Assembly (NCBI RefSeq): GCF_000218545.1 | Contig: NC_015671.1 | Coordinates: 1,426,001 to 1,490,000 of the forward strand | Length of the DNA stretch: 64,000 nucleotides | DNA from: Cellulomonas gilvus ATCC 13127 | GTDB taxonomy: Bacteria; Actinomycetota; Actinomycetes; Actinomycetales; Cellulomonadaceae | Reading direction: 5' to 3' | In this document: positions 42,352-48,897 of the stretch, piece after piece | Position numbering within the stretch: position 1 is the stretch's first letter | Layout of the letters: every line of letters starts with the position of its first letter | Position numbers and translations under genes: made by a program | Notes under the pieces: generated by a model | The model's input: the letters and a program-made list of their open reading frames with translations, nothing else | The model's database searches: none | Told to the model about the DNA's origin: nothing

Positions 42352-42380
42352 ACCTTAGGCGGAGAGTTGTGGTTGCGCAA
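42352..42380 (-). promoter_or_regulatory. Lytic (Cro-side) promoter
   Basis: On the minus strand TTGCGC (42380-42375) and TAAGGT (42357-42352) are spaced by 17 bp. The -35 lies inside operator palindrome O1. A perfect 7-bp inverted repeat (GTCCAAC, 42321-42340) lies in the leader. Confidence 0.6.
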
Positions 42381-42381
42381 C
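42372..42381. promoter_or_regulatory. Operator O1 (GTTGCGCAAC)
   Basis: A perfect 10-bp palindrome within the lytic promoter -35. The same ten bases recur at 42421-42430, 49 bp away. Confidence 0.6.
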
Positions 42382-42406
42382 CCACAAGTTGGGGTGGCGC
42401 TACGCC

Positions 42407-42436
42407 TTGCGCCGGTTGCGGTTGCGCAACTACCGT
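42407..42436 (+). promoter_or_regulatory. Repressor-side promoter
   Basis: TTGCGC (42407-42412) and TACCGT (42431-42436) are spaced by 18 bp. The repressor ATG at 42444 is only 8 nt after the -10 element, so the transcript should be leaderless. Confidence 0.55.
42421..42430. promoter_or_regulatory. Operator O2 (GTTGCGCAAC)
   Basis: The second exact copy of the operator palindrome, in the spacer of the repressor-side promoter and touching its -10. Binding here would shut off repressor synthesis. Confidence 0.6.
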
Positions 42437-42443
42437 GGGTGCC

Positions 42444-42908
42444 ATGGTCGAGACCAGTTGGTGGACGTACGTTCAGGAGTTGATCGGCGACGACTCGCCC
42501 GCCGAGGCGGCCGCGCGCGCCGGGTTCGACAAGTCCGCCTTCACGCGCTGGAAGAAGGGAGCGAACGCAGACCCGGCGTTCGTCGTCCGTCTGGTGCGCG
42601 CCTACGGCGGCAGCGTCCTCGAGGGCCTCGTGGCGGCAGGCACGATCACGAACCGAGAGGCCGGCCTCATGGGACGCGCCCCGTCGCCTCGGATCGCGCT
42701 GCAGGCGGCGCCCGACGACCTACTACTCAGCGAGGTTCAGCGGCGAATGGGCCGCGCCGACCTCAGCTGGCCCCGTGACTCGTCTGCTGCCATCGAGTAC
42801 GACGACGGCGAGCTCGGCCACCTGATCACGCTCAACCCGGCGGCGTCCGACGCCGATGCAGATCACGACCCCGACGCCGAGGTCGAAGCACAGCAGAGCG
42901 AGCCGTGA
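42444..42908 (+). CDS. Immunity repressor (CI-like)
   Basis: This 154-residue protein has an N-terminal helix-turn-helix (SPAEAAARAGFDKSAFTRWK) that should bind the GTTGCGCAAC operators, a middle region (GTITNREAGLMGRAP), and an acidic tail (DADHDPDAEVEAQQ). It opens the rightward lysogeny operon. It lacks a Ser/Lys self-cleavage domain, so induction would not be LexA-like; the following ImmA protease could inactivate it. The ATG matches the leaderless promoter. Confidence 0.75.
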   Translation: MVETSWWTYVQELIGDDSPAEAAARAGFDKSAFTRWKKGANADPAFVVRLVRAYGGSVLEGLVAAGTITNREAGLMGRAPSPRIALQAAPDDLLLSEVQRRMGRADLSWPRDSSAAIEYDDGELGHLITLNPAASDADADHDPDAEVEAQQSEP

Positions 42909-43306
42909 CAGGGGGTCCGGTGGAGGACATGCTCGACGTCGCCCGCGAGCGCGGGGTGCGGGTCGCCTGGCGTGACCTGGGCCGGCGCAATGGGGAGTAC
43001 CACTCGACGGGTCTGATCGTGCTCAACCCGAAGCGGAGCCTGACGGTGCAGCGGGTCACGCTCGCTCACGAGCTCGGGCATGCGCGGTACGGGCATACGT
43101 GGACCGAGGATGCGGCGGCGCACCGACGCAACGAGCGTCTCGCTGACGAGCATGCGGCTGCGCTGCTGATCGGGGTGGGGGAGTACGCGGCGGCGGAGCG
43201 GACCGTGGGCCCGCACCTCGGTGCGCTGGCGCGGGAGCTTGGCGTCACGGCGCAGATCGTCGAGGCGTGGCAGCGCCTGGCGCAGCGAACGCGGAGGATC
43301 GCATGA
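42905..43306 (+). CDS. ImmA/IrrE-family metallopeptidase
   Basis: The 133-residue protein has the zinc-protease motif HELGH at 55-59 preceded by VQRVTL, and a downstream Glu-rich helix (ERLADEHAAALL) with the third ligand. ImmA peptidases cleave their phage repressor during induction. The GTG overlaps the repressor stop by 4 bp, so both are made together. Confidence 0.85.
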   Translation: MTGGPVEDMLDVARERGVRVAWRDLGRRNGEYHSTGLIVLNPKRSLTVQRVTLAHELGHARYGHTWTEDAAAHRRNERLADEHAAALLIGVGEYAAAERTVGPHLGALARELGVTAQIVEAWQRLAQRTRRIA

Positions 43307-43398
43307 ACTGTCAGGCTGGCCACAGCACAGGCCCGGCGGGTCGCGTCGGCGACAGGCGGCTTCCGCCATCGCTTGATGCAGACGGGGCGACGCGATGA
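43303..43398 (+). CDS. 31-residue coupled ORF
   Basis: An ATG overlaps the ImmA stop (ATGA), and the frame's stop overlaps the toxin ATG (ATGA). The peptide begins MNCQAGHSTGPAG and has no recognisable domain. Its main role may be to carry ribosomes from immA to the toxin gene. Confidence 0.4.
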   Translation: MNCQAGHSTGPAGRVGDRRLPPSLDADGATR

Positions 43399-43853
43399 GC
43401 GCCTTCGAGATCGTGCGCCCCTTCGGAGACCGAGCCACTCGTACGGGCGGGTCCTGGGCGTACTGTCAGGTAGATGGTCGACGGCACCTCGACGTGGAGC
43501 TCGAGGCGATCGGGCGCGAGATGGCCAAGGCTGACGCGATCATGCTCGGCGCGGAGCTCGAGGAGAAGATGGCGAGGGCCGCGCGGGGAGCGCTGCGGTA
43601 CGGGGAGCGCGCCGACGTTCAACACATGGCGTGCACACGTTCGATCCTCGAACTCCGATTTCGGACACGTCGGGGCAGCGGCGGGGCGCGGCTCACTCGG
43701 CTCTACTTCACCGAGCCAGCGCATCTCGACCGGGCTCTGATCTCTGCGCTCCTTGCCTCCAAGCAACCCGGCAGGGCGGGGCTGAAGGCGCAGGACAAGC
43801 AAGCGAAGTCTGCGCAGCGACGTGTTGATGCTCACGTCCGTTCGCCCGCGTGA
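43395..43853 (+). CDS. HigB/RelE-like toxin
   Basis: The 152-residue protein has the phage Gp49-like/HigB core in its C-terminal half: SILELRFRTRRG, RLTRLYFTEPAHLDRALISA and the basic helix QDKQAKSAQRRVDAH. RelE-superfamily toxins cleave mRNA on the ribosome. Its ATG overlaps the upstream ORF and is thus tied to the repressor operon. A HigA-like gene follows after 118 bp with its own operator, an arrangement like higBA loci. Confidence 0.68.
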   Translation: MSAFEIVRPFGDRATRTGGSWAYCQVDGRRHLDVELEAIGREMAKADAIMLGAELEEKMARAARGALRYGERADVQHMACTRSILELRFRTRRGSGGARLTRLYFTEPAHLDRALISALLASKQPGRAGLKAQDKQAKSAQRRVDAHVRSPA

Positions 43854-43887
43854 TCGCCTTGGTTGGACCGCCCCGCTCAACTTCTTG

Positions 43888-43913
43888 TGCAACTATGCCG
43901 TATAGCGCACAGG
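43888..43913. promoter_or_regulatory. Antitoxin operator/promoter region
   Basis: An imperfect inverted repeat (TGTGC-AA-CTAT ... ATAG-C-GCACA) includes the -10-like TATAGC at 43903-43908, 64 bp before the antitoxin ATG. This fits autoregulation by the HigA-like protein. The -35 (TCAACT at 18 bp) is weak. Confidence 0.45.
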
Positions 43914-43971
43914 GGTTGTGTGCCCATCGTCGCCGCACGACCCTCCCGTGCTCGATAGACAAGGACGCACT

Positions 43972-44379
43972 ATGACCGCCATCGAAGTCTTCGGTGACTC
44001 GCTCGACCCCGACGTCGGCCTGGCTCGCAGTCTCGTCCGCGCCGATCGCGACTTCCTCGAGAGCCTCATCAAGATCCGCTGCAACCACGGCCTCTCGCAG
44101 ACGGAAGTGGCCGAGCTCATGGGAGTGAGCCCGAGTGCGGTGAGTCGCATCGAGAGCGGTATGCGCGATCTCCGACAGTCCACCCTGCGACGCTACGCGT
44201 TCGCCGTTGGAGCGGAAGTGGACCACGTCACACGCGGGTTCGACCGCGATAAGTGGGAGAAGCGCATGGCGGGGAGTCGGGCGCTTCCGTCGGCCGCATC
44301 GCTTTGGCGCTCGGAGTGGAGCGAGGAGCCAGACGCCGTAGTCGCGTCCGCGAAGGCGAAGGCGAAGGCCAGTGTCTGA
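43972..44379 (+). CDS. HigA-like XRE antitoxin
   Basis: The 135-residue protein has a clear helix-turn-helix (HGLSQTEVAELMGVSPSAVS, then RIESGMRDLRQSTLRRYAFA) and ends in a basic Ala/Lys tail (AVVASAKAKAKASV). The order toxin then XRE antitoxin is that of higBA. The long disordered C-terminus recalls antitoxins that need a chaperone. The ATG at 43972 follows AAGGACGC; a start at 43918 would overlap the promoter. Confidence 0.72.
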   Translation: MTAIEVFGDSLDPDVGLARSLVRADRDFLESLIKIRCNHGLSQTEVAELMGVSPSAVSRIESGMRDLRQSTLRRYAFAVGAEVDHVTRGFDRDKWEKRMAGSRALPSAASLWRSEWSEEPDAVVASAKAKAKASV

Positions 44380-44827
44380 GTTCAGTCCGGTGGTGATCCC
44401 CGACGATGCGCCCGACGTGATCATCGGAGCGGTCGACGTACTCCGCTCGATCCTTCATCCGACCGAACGGCCCGACGCGTTCCGCTGGCAGGTCTGGGCA
44501 GAAGGTTCAGTCAGGCCGGATGGCAGGGTCTTGAAGCTGTTCGGGGATCTGACGGTGACGCAGGGTGGCTGGTTCGGGGGATCAACGAGCTACGTCGTCG
44601 TCACCTTCCGCGGATCCTCGACCCCGGGCGACGCCGTTACTGATGACGAGATGCTCGCGAGGTACGGGCCGTGGGCTGCGCACGTGCTTTGGGATCTGGC
44701 CACGATGAACCTGCGGACAGTGGCCGCAGGGTCCGCGGGTATCGGGTTCGAGCTGCCCTCGACGACCCCCGTGCCCCTACTCCGGTTCGATCGTGATGCT
44801 GGGGATGAGCAGGAAGGCGCCGACTGA
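44372..44827 (+). CDS. Third gene of TA module, possible SecB-like chaperone
   Basis: This 151-residue acidic protein starts with a GTG that overlaps the antitoxin stop by 8 bp. It has strands (VLKLFGDLTVTQGGW, TSYVVVTFRG) followed by a long helix (RYGPWAAHVLWDLATMNLRT) and a final strand. Size, position and this strand-then-helix layout resemble SecB-like chaperones of toxin-antitoxin-chaperone loci. The sequence similarity I can see is weak; it may be an unrelated orphan. Confidence 0.5.
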   Translation: MSEFSPVVIPDDAPDVIIGAVDVLRSILHPTERPDAFRWQVWAEGSVRPDGRVLKLFGDLTVTQGGWFGGSTSYVVVTFRGSSTPGDAVTDDEMLARYGPWAAHVLWDLATMNLRTVAAGSAGIGFELPSTTPVPLLRFDRDAGDEQEGAD

Positions 44828-44884
44828 GCGGCGGAGGCCGATGACGCAAGCACCTCCGCGAGCCCCGACCTGAAGGAGCCGCAC

Positions 44885-46003
44885 ATGGCGTGGACTCGGC
44901 GCCGATCGTCCGGGATGTACCAGGGGCTATACCGGGATGCGAGCGGTCGCGTACGCACCGCAGAGGGCGGGCCCTGGTCGCGCAAGGCGGAAGCGATGCG
45001 CCGCGCCGGCGAGGCCGAGGCCGCGGCGCGAGCGCTCGGATGGCGTGACCCCGCGGCCGCGGGCGAGCGGTGGGGAACCTGGCGCCTCGAGTGGGAGAGG
45101 TCCCGCACGGTCGAGGCATCGACGAAACGGTCCGACGACGGACGTCTCGCCAAGCACCTCGAGCCGCGGTGGGGGAGCGTGCCGCTCGTCGACATCACCC
45201 GGCACGACGTGAAGACCTGGTACGCCCAGCTGCAGCGCGACGGGCTGTCACCCGCCACCGCACAGCGCTGCGTGCACCTGCTGTCCGCGTCGCTGAACGC
45301 CGCCGTCGACGCCGGCATCCTGTCCGCGAACCCCGCCGCACGGCTGCGGCTGTCCGTCCCCGCACCATCGACCGAGCGGTACCTCACCCACGCCGAGTTC
45401 GACGCCATCGTCGCGCAGCTCGAGGAACCCTGGGCCAGGATGGCCAGGCTCCTCGTCGGGACCGGGCTGCGATGGGGCGAGGCAGCGGGCCTCCACGCAC
45501 ACCGCGTCAGCGCCACGTGGGTCGAGGTCGTCGAGGTCTGGGACCAGCACGGCCGGCAGATGAAGGCCTACCCCAAGGGCAAGAAGCGCCGCCAGGTCCC
45601 GCTGCCCGACTGGGTCCAACTCGATGCCGCGAGCGCCACATGCGGCATGCGGCACGCGCGTGGAGCCTGCCGCGGCGGGCTCGTCGTTACCTCCGTTGAA
45701 GGGTCCGTCATGGACTCCGCGCGGTTCCGCACCCAGTGGGACGCCGCCTGCCGGGCCGCCGAAGCCGGACATGTGCGGGTGCACGACCTGCGGCACACGT
45801 ACGCCTCATGGCTGCTGCAGGCCGGGGTCTCGCTCGCCGAGGTCGGGCGGCTGCTCGGGCACACATCGCCCCTCACGACACAGCGGTACGCGCACCTCGC
45901 GGAGACGCCGTCGGAGGCCGTCCTCGCCGCGCTGGGAGCGCACGGTGGGCAACCCGACGCGCGCGACCGACGAGCGCGTCTCCGTCTACTCGGGAGCAGG
46001 TAG
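44885..46003 (+). CDS. int: Tyrosine integrase
   Basis: The 372-residue protein has an arm-binding N-terminal domain (1-65), a core-binding helical domain (about 66-155), and the catalytic domain with Arg196 (TGLRWGEAAG), His300 and Arg303 (HDLRHTYASW), His326 (LLGHTSPLTT) and nucleophile Tyr335 (QRYAHL). The beta-hairpin Lys lies near KGKKRRQVPL. It would recombine the 47-bp tRNA core. ATG 44885 has GAAGGAG upstream. Its distance to attR is larger than usual because a cargo cassette lies between. Confidence 0.93.
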   Translation: MAWTRRRSSGMYQGLYRDASGRVRTAEGGPWSRKAEAMRRAGEAEAAARALGWRDPAAAGERWGTWRLEWERSRTVEASTKRSDDGRLAKHLEPRWGSVPLVDITRHDVKTWYAQLQRDGLSPATAQRCVHLLSASLNAAVDAGILSANPAARLRLSVPAPSTERYLTHAEFDAIVAQLEEPWARMARLLVGTGLRWGEAAGLHAHRVSATWVEVVEVWDQHGRQMKAYPKGKKRRQVPLPDWVQLDAASATCGMRHARGACRGGLVVTSVEGSVMDSARFRTQWDAACRAAEAGHVRVHDLRHTYASWLLQAGVSLAEVGRLLGHTSPLTTQRYAHLAETPSEAVLAALGAHGGQPDARDRRARLRLLGSR

Positions 46004-46024
46004 CGCGGCGCAACGGCAGGGCTG

Positions 46025-46984
46025 CTAGTCGGGGAGCTGCTCGATGCCCTTCGCGGTGTACCGCACGGTCACCTCGCCCCCGGGCTTGCGGACTTCCACG
46101 GTGTCCGCGATGACACGGACGCGGCTGCCCCAGCGGATGCCAGCGAGGGCGTCTGGGGGAAGGCGAGAACCTCGTACGTACTCCCACGCGCCGTCGTCCG
46201 TCTCGATCGCGAGTGCGGTCTTGTCGGACACGGTGTGGATTACTCCTTCGATGACCGCTTCGCCATGGTCGAGCTCGCGTGACGCGATCAGCGAGAAGAG
46301 CCGTGCCGCATCCTGAGCAGGCAGGGTCGTCCGTCGCGTAGGTTCTCCGGGCTGTCGCCAGGATAGGTCTGTCTCGAAGTCGCTCGTCGCGAGTGTCTTC
46401 GCGAACTCTCGCAGCGCTGCAGCTACACGAGGGCCTCGACCGACAAGGTCCTCGACAAGTGGGGACTCGTCGACGTCGGCGCTGAGGTCCTGGGCCGCCT
46501 GCAGCATGTTGATCACCTCGACGACGGCTTCGTCTGCGCGCTGAGTCCTCGGTTCGTCGATGAGCGGAACCCCGACTCGGCCGTAGAGCTCGTCGGCAGG
46601 AGGAACCTCAGGCATGAAGTCGAGGACGACTGATCCCAGGCGAGGGCTGGCGATCAGGCGGAGTTGCGTCTTGGCGAGGAGCGCCGCGGGAAAGGTGCCG
46701 CGCAGGGCAGTGAAGCCCTCTTGTGCGGCGCCGACAGCGGTCACCAGGCGCTGGAACGTGGTCATGACTTCACCGATGGCGGACATCCGGGCAGCCGAGC
46801 CGGTGACCCCGTCTCCCGCCATGTGCAGCGTGCCGAGCGAGATCATCTGCCTGCCTGGCGCTGGCTCGTCGGCGACCGCTTCCATGGACTGACGCGCGAG
46901 GTCGCCGGGCGTGCTCCACGTCACCTCAATCGGCGTCGACGCGAGCTGCTGTTCGATGAGGCGAGCGCGGTCACTAGTAACCAT
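46025..46984 (-). CDS. Unknown partner of DUF6932-like protein
   Basis: I cannot name this 319-residue protein. It has a mixed N-terminal part with helices (MSAIGEVMTTFQRLVTAVGA) and a strand LGSVVLDFMPE, a helical middle, and a beta-rich C-terminal domain (GEAVIEGVIHTVSDKTALAI, then GSRVRVIADTVEVRKPGG) that looks like a small barrel. Its ATG overlaps the upstream gene by 11 bp, with the ribosome site GGAGGTGA, so the two are coupled. It is convergent with the integrase. Confidence 0.65.
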   Translation of the reverse strand: MVTSDRARLIEQQLASTPIEVTWSTPGDLARQSMEAVADEPAPGRQMISLGTLHMAGDGVTGSAARMSAIGEVMTTFQRLVTAVGAAQEGFTALRGTFPAALLAKTQLRLIASPRLGSVVLDFMPEVPPADELYGRVGVPLIDEPRTQRADEAVVEVINMLQAAQDLSADVDESPLVEDLVGRGPRVAAALREFAKTLATSDFETDLSWRQPGEPTRRTTLPAQDAARLFSLIASRELDHGEAVIEGVIHTVSDKTALAIETDDGAWEYVRGSRLPPDALAGIRWGSRVRVIADTVEVRKPGGEVTVRYTAKGIEQLPD

Positions 46985-47522
46985 CGAGCGTCACCTCCAG
47001 GTATCCGCGCCGCGGGATCGAGTCAAGTCGCACGGGCGACGCACCCTTCGTGCCCGCGCGCTGACGGAGCCACAGATCGTCCCAATAGCCGCGCTCCTGG
47101 CAGTACGCCACGTCGTTCGCGTCCCGGGGCGCGGCAGTAGGATTCGACACCCAAGGTACGACATAGGCGTCGACGCGCAGCCCGTGGCTCTTGAGGACGC
47201 CCGGCATGCTGAAGAGTTGAAGCACACGAGCCGACTCCGGCGAGTCGCGGGCCTCGACGAGTTGGCTGTCCTCGACCCAGTACACGACGTCGATGTCAGC
47301 CGGCGCTGGCTTCGTCGTGGTGAAGGAGCCTCCGATCCAGGCGACGGCGACCGGGACGTGTTGACGCAGCACCGCGGTCGCGTCGATCCACTCGCTCCAG
47401 ATCTCCTGCCGCGAACTTGCAGTGCCGAAGGGCTCGACCAAGGCGCCGTGTACCTCGGCGATCGTCGCTGGGAAGCGCCCGCACGGCAACGCGTCCGTCG
47501 AAGCATCGAATCCCGGGATCAC
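46974..47522 (-). CDS. DUF6932-like nucleotidyltransferase-fold protein
   Basis: The 182-residue protein starts at a GTG (ATCCCGGGATTC follows) and opens IPGFDASTDALPCGRFPATI. It has a nucleotidyltransferase core: WIGGSFTTTKPAPADIDVVY, where the GGS and DxD spacing of the MNT fold is clear. This matches what I recall of DUF6932 proteins. NTase-fold proteins of this size often nucleotidylate toxins or tRNAs. AGAGGG lies 6 nt before the GTG. Longer upstream starts would run into attR and are rejected. Confidence 0.65.
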   Translation of the reverse strand: MIPGFDASTDALPCGRFPATIAEVHGALVEPFGTASSRQEIWSEWIDATAVLRQHVPVAVAWIGGSFTTTKPAPADIDVVYWVEDSQLVEARDSPESARVLQLFSMPGVLKSHGLRVDAYVVPWVSNPTAAPRDANDVAYCQERGYWDDLWLRQRAGTKGASPVRLDSIPRRGYLEVTLDGY

Positions 47523-47594
47523 GGTCGGCCCTCTCGCTGCGCCCCCACAGCGTGATGATCGGCAGGTTGGCACGGGCACTTGAGTCGCGTTGGC

Positions 47595-47613
47595 GGGCAG
47601 CACCTGGGCAGCA
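47595..47613 (+). repeat. Right arm-type repeat pair (GGGCAGCA x2)
   Basis: Two GGGCAGCA octamers at an 11-bp step, 128 bp inside attR. They match the left pair (2391-2409) at 17 of 19 bases in the same orientation. The surrounding 47523-47741 stretch has no convincing gene. Confidence 0.5.
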
Positions 47614-47741
47614 AACTGCCGCCGGATGCGAGCGTACGTGGTCGCATAAGCACCGACGGCTGACGCCGACGATCGGGCTGTGGCCTGCTCGACTGTGGCG
47701 TGGCGTCGCTCGGGAGCGCACGTGCGCGCGTAGCGCTGGCT

Positions 47742-47788
47742 GGACTCATAATCCGTCGGTCGTGGGTTCAAGCCCCACCTGCCCCACC
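47742..47788 (+). other. attR core (47-bp repeat)
   Basis: An exact copy of the tRNA 3' half at 2295-2341, with no 5' half before it, so it is not a tRNA gene. The base after the core is T, so no full CCA is encoded here, unlike at attL. Confidence 0.93.
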
Positions 47789-47881
47789 TCAGCTCGTGGT
47801 GCCTGAGCCGCTCGCGGCGGTCTGTCGGGTCCGTCCCGGTTCGGTCCGTCCGAATTTCACCCGAATGCCCGTGATCGGTTG

Positions 47882-47910
47882 TTGCACATCTGTCCAGTTT
47901 CGGGCATAGT
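47882..47910 (+). promoter_or_regulatory. bldC promoter
   Basis: TTGCAC (47882-47887) and CATAGT (47905-47910) are 17 bp apart. The expected start near 47917 is exactly where the riboswitch begins. The promoter lies 94 bp beyond attR, in host DNA. Confidence 0.6.
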
Positions 47911-47915
47911 TCTCA

Positions 47916-48000
47916 CTTGTCAGCGACAACGGCAAACCCTCCGCAAGGAGGGGACGCAAAGCCAACGGGACCCACGCAGGTCAGCCGAGCTACCGAACGA
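47916..48000 (+). ncRNA. c-di-GMP class I riboswitch
   Basis: The leader carries the GEMM-I core: GGCAAACC, a P2 stem CCTCC/GGAGG capped by a GCAA tetraloop, the invariant GGACGCAAAGCC, and the closing AGCTACCGAA. The 3' arm of P1 (GACAGG) runs into the ribosome site AGGAGAG of bldC, which suggests control of translation start. Only bldC lies downstream. Confidence 0.88.
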
Positions 48001-48015
48001 CAGGAGAGATCGATC

Positions 48016-48240
48016 ATGGCGATCACCACCTCGCACACCGAGTCCCAGCTGCAGCAGGGCGCCCTTCTGACCCCCGGTGAGGTCGCGGTGCTGTTCCGCG
48101 TCGACCCGAAGACGGTCACGCGTTGGGCGCAGGCCGGCAAGCTCTCGGCGGTCCGGACCCTGGGCGGCCACCGCCGCTTCCACGAGGCCGAGGTCCGTCA
48201 GCTCCTGCAGGGCGTGCCCCAGCAGCGCGTCAGCGAGTGA
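48016..48240 (+). CDS. bldC: BldC-family developmental regulator
   Basis: This 74-residue protein is nearly all MerR-type helix-turn-helix: LLTPGEVAVLFRVDPKTVTR, then WAQAGKLSAVRTLGGHRRFH, which is the BldC sequence pattern. BldC binds direct repeats and controls developmental genes in Streptomyces. ATG 48016 is chosen because it has AGGAGAG upstream; the longer frame runs through the riboswitch. It is a single-gene unit ended by a strong terminator. Confidence 0.92.
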   Translation: MAITTSHTESQLQQGALLTPGEVAVLFRVDPKTVTRWAQAGKLSAVRTLGGHRRFHEAEVRQLLQGVPQQRVSE

Positions 48241-48271
48241 GCGTCGCGGGCCCGTCCCGCAGCCCGACCGC

Positions 48272-48309
48272 CACGAAGCCCCGGTGACCTCGGTCACCGG
48301 GGCTTCGTG
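48272..48309 (+). terminator. bldC terminator
   Basis: A perfect 18-bp inverted repeat (CACGAAGCCCCGGTGACC) with only a TC centre lies 32 nt after the bldC stop. It may also stop the convergent tetR transcript. Confidence 0.85.
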
Positions 48310-48350
48310 CTGCACTGCGTCGGTCTGACGGCGGGCGGGGGGCTACCGCG

Positions 48351-48887
48351 TCACGCGAGCGTCGTGAGCACCGCGGCCGCCACCTCGTCGAGCGACCGGT
48401 CCGGCTGGAACGCCAACCACTCGAGACCCGTGACCAGCGTCGCGCCGAACACCGCGGCCGCCGTGAGCCACGGGTCGCGCTGGGGCCAGGCCTGCGCCAC
48501 CACGGTGGTGAACGTGCCCATGGACTCCTCGCGCACCTGGCGGATCGAGTCCTGCCAGAGCCGGCCCGTGCGGAACGACTCGGCCACGATGACCTTGGAG
48601 AAGTCGGGGTGCGCATGGATCTGCTGCAGCAGCGCGGTCACCATGGCCTCGAGGGCCGCGCGGCCCTCGAGGCCCGCGGCGGCCTCCTGCAGCGCCGCGG
48701 TGAGCCGCGCGACACCCTCGGCGAGGATCTCCTCGATCAGCCCCGCCTTGGACCCGAAGTTGTAGAACACGCTGCCCTTGGCGACGCCCGCGGCCGCCGC
48801 GATCTCGTCCACCGAGGTGGCGCTGATCCCGCGGTCGGCCACCAGCCCGAGCGCGGCCTCGACGATCTGGCGGCGTGTGTCGTTCAT
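48351..48887 (-). CDS. TetR-family repressor
   Basis: The 178-residue protein has the TetR N-terminal helix-turn-helix (VADRGISATSVDEIAAAAGV, AKGSVFYNFGSKAGL) and a helical ligand domain. It is the last gene of an operon with a YhgE/Pip protein and an ABC ATPase, and an ACTGAC-TG-GTCAGT palindrome lies before that operon, so autoregulation is likely. ATG 48887 follows AGGGTGCGG. Confidence 0.85.
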   Translation of the reverse strand: MNDTRRQIVEAALGLVADRGISATSVDEIAAAAGVAKGSVFYNFGSKAGLIEEILAEGVARLTAALQEAAAGLEGRAALEAMVTALLQQIHAHPDFSKVIVAESFRTGRLWQDSIRQVREESMGTFTTVVAQAWPQRDPWLTAAAVFGATLVTGLEWLAFQPDRSLDEVAAAVLTTLA

Positions 48888-48897
48888 GGTCCGCACC

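Larger units (their letters stand above)
2342..47741. mobile_element. Integrated siphovirus prophage, about 45.4 kb
   Basis: The region is bounded by a perfect 47-bp tRNA-derived repeat. It carries a full set of terminase, portal, capsid, tail, lysis, immunity and integration genes in siphovirus order. No structural gene looks frameshifted or truncated, so the element may be inducible. Nearly all lytic genes run leftward from the immunity switch at 42.3 kb. Rightward genes are the repressor-to-integrase block, three small left-end genes and one small membrane ORF inside the tail cluster. There is no phage DNA polymerase. Confidence 0.95.

Noticed and set aside
46974..47771. A 265-residue form of the DUF6932-like protein starting beyond attR
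   Set aside because: It would start inside host DNA and the tRNA repeat. The GTG at 47522 has a ribosome site and the family-like start.
47700..47788. A second tRNA gene at attR
   Set aside because: Only the 3' half from the anticodon arm is present, with no D-arm or acceptor 5' strand.
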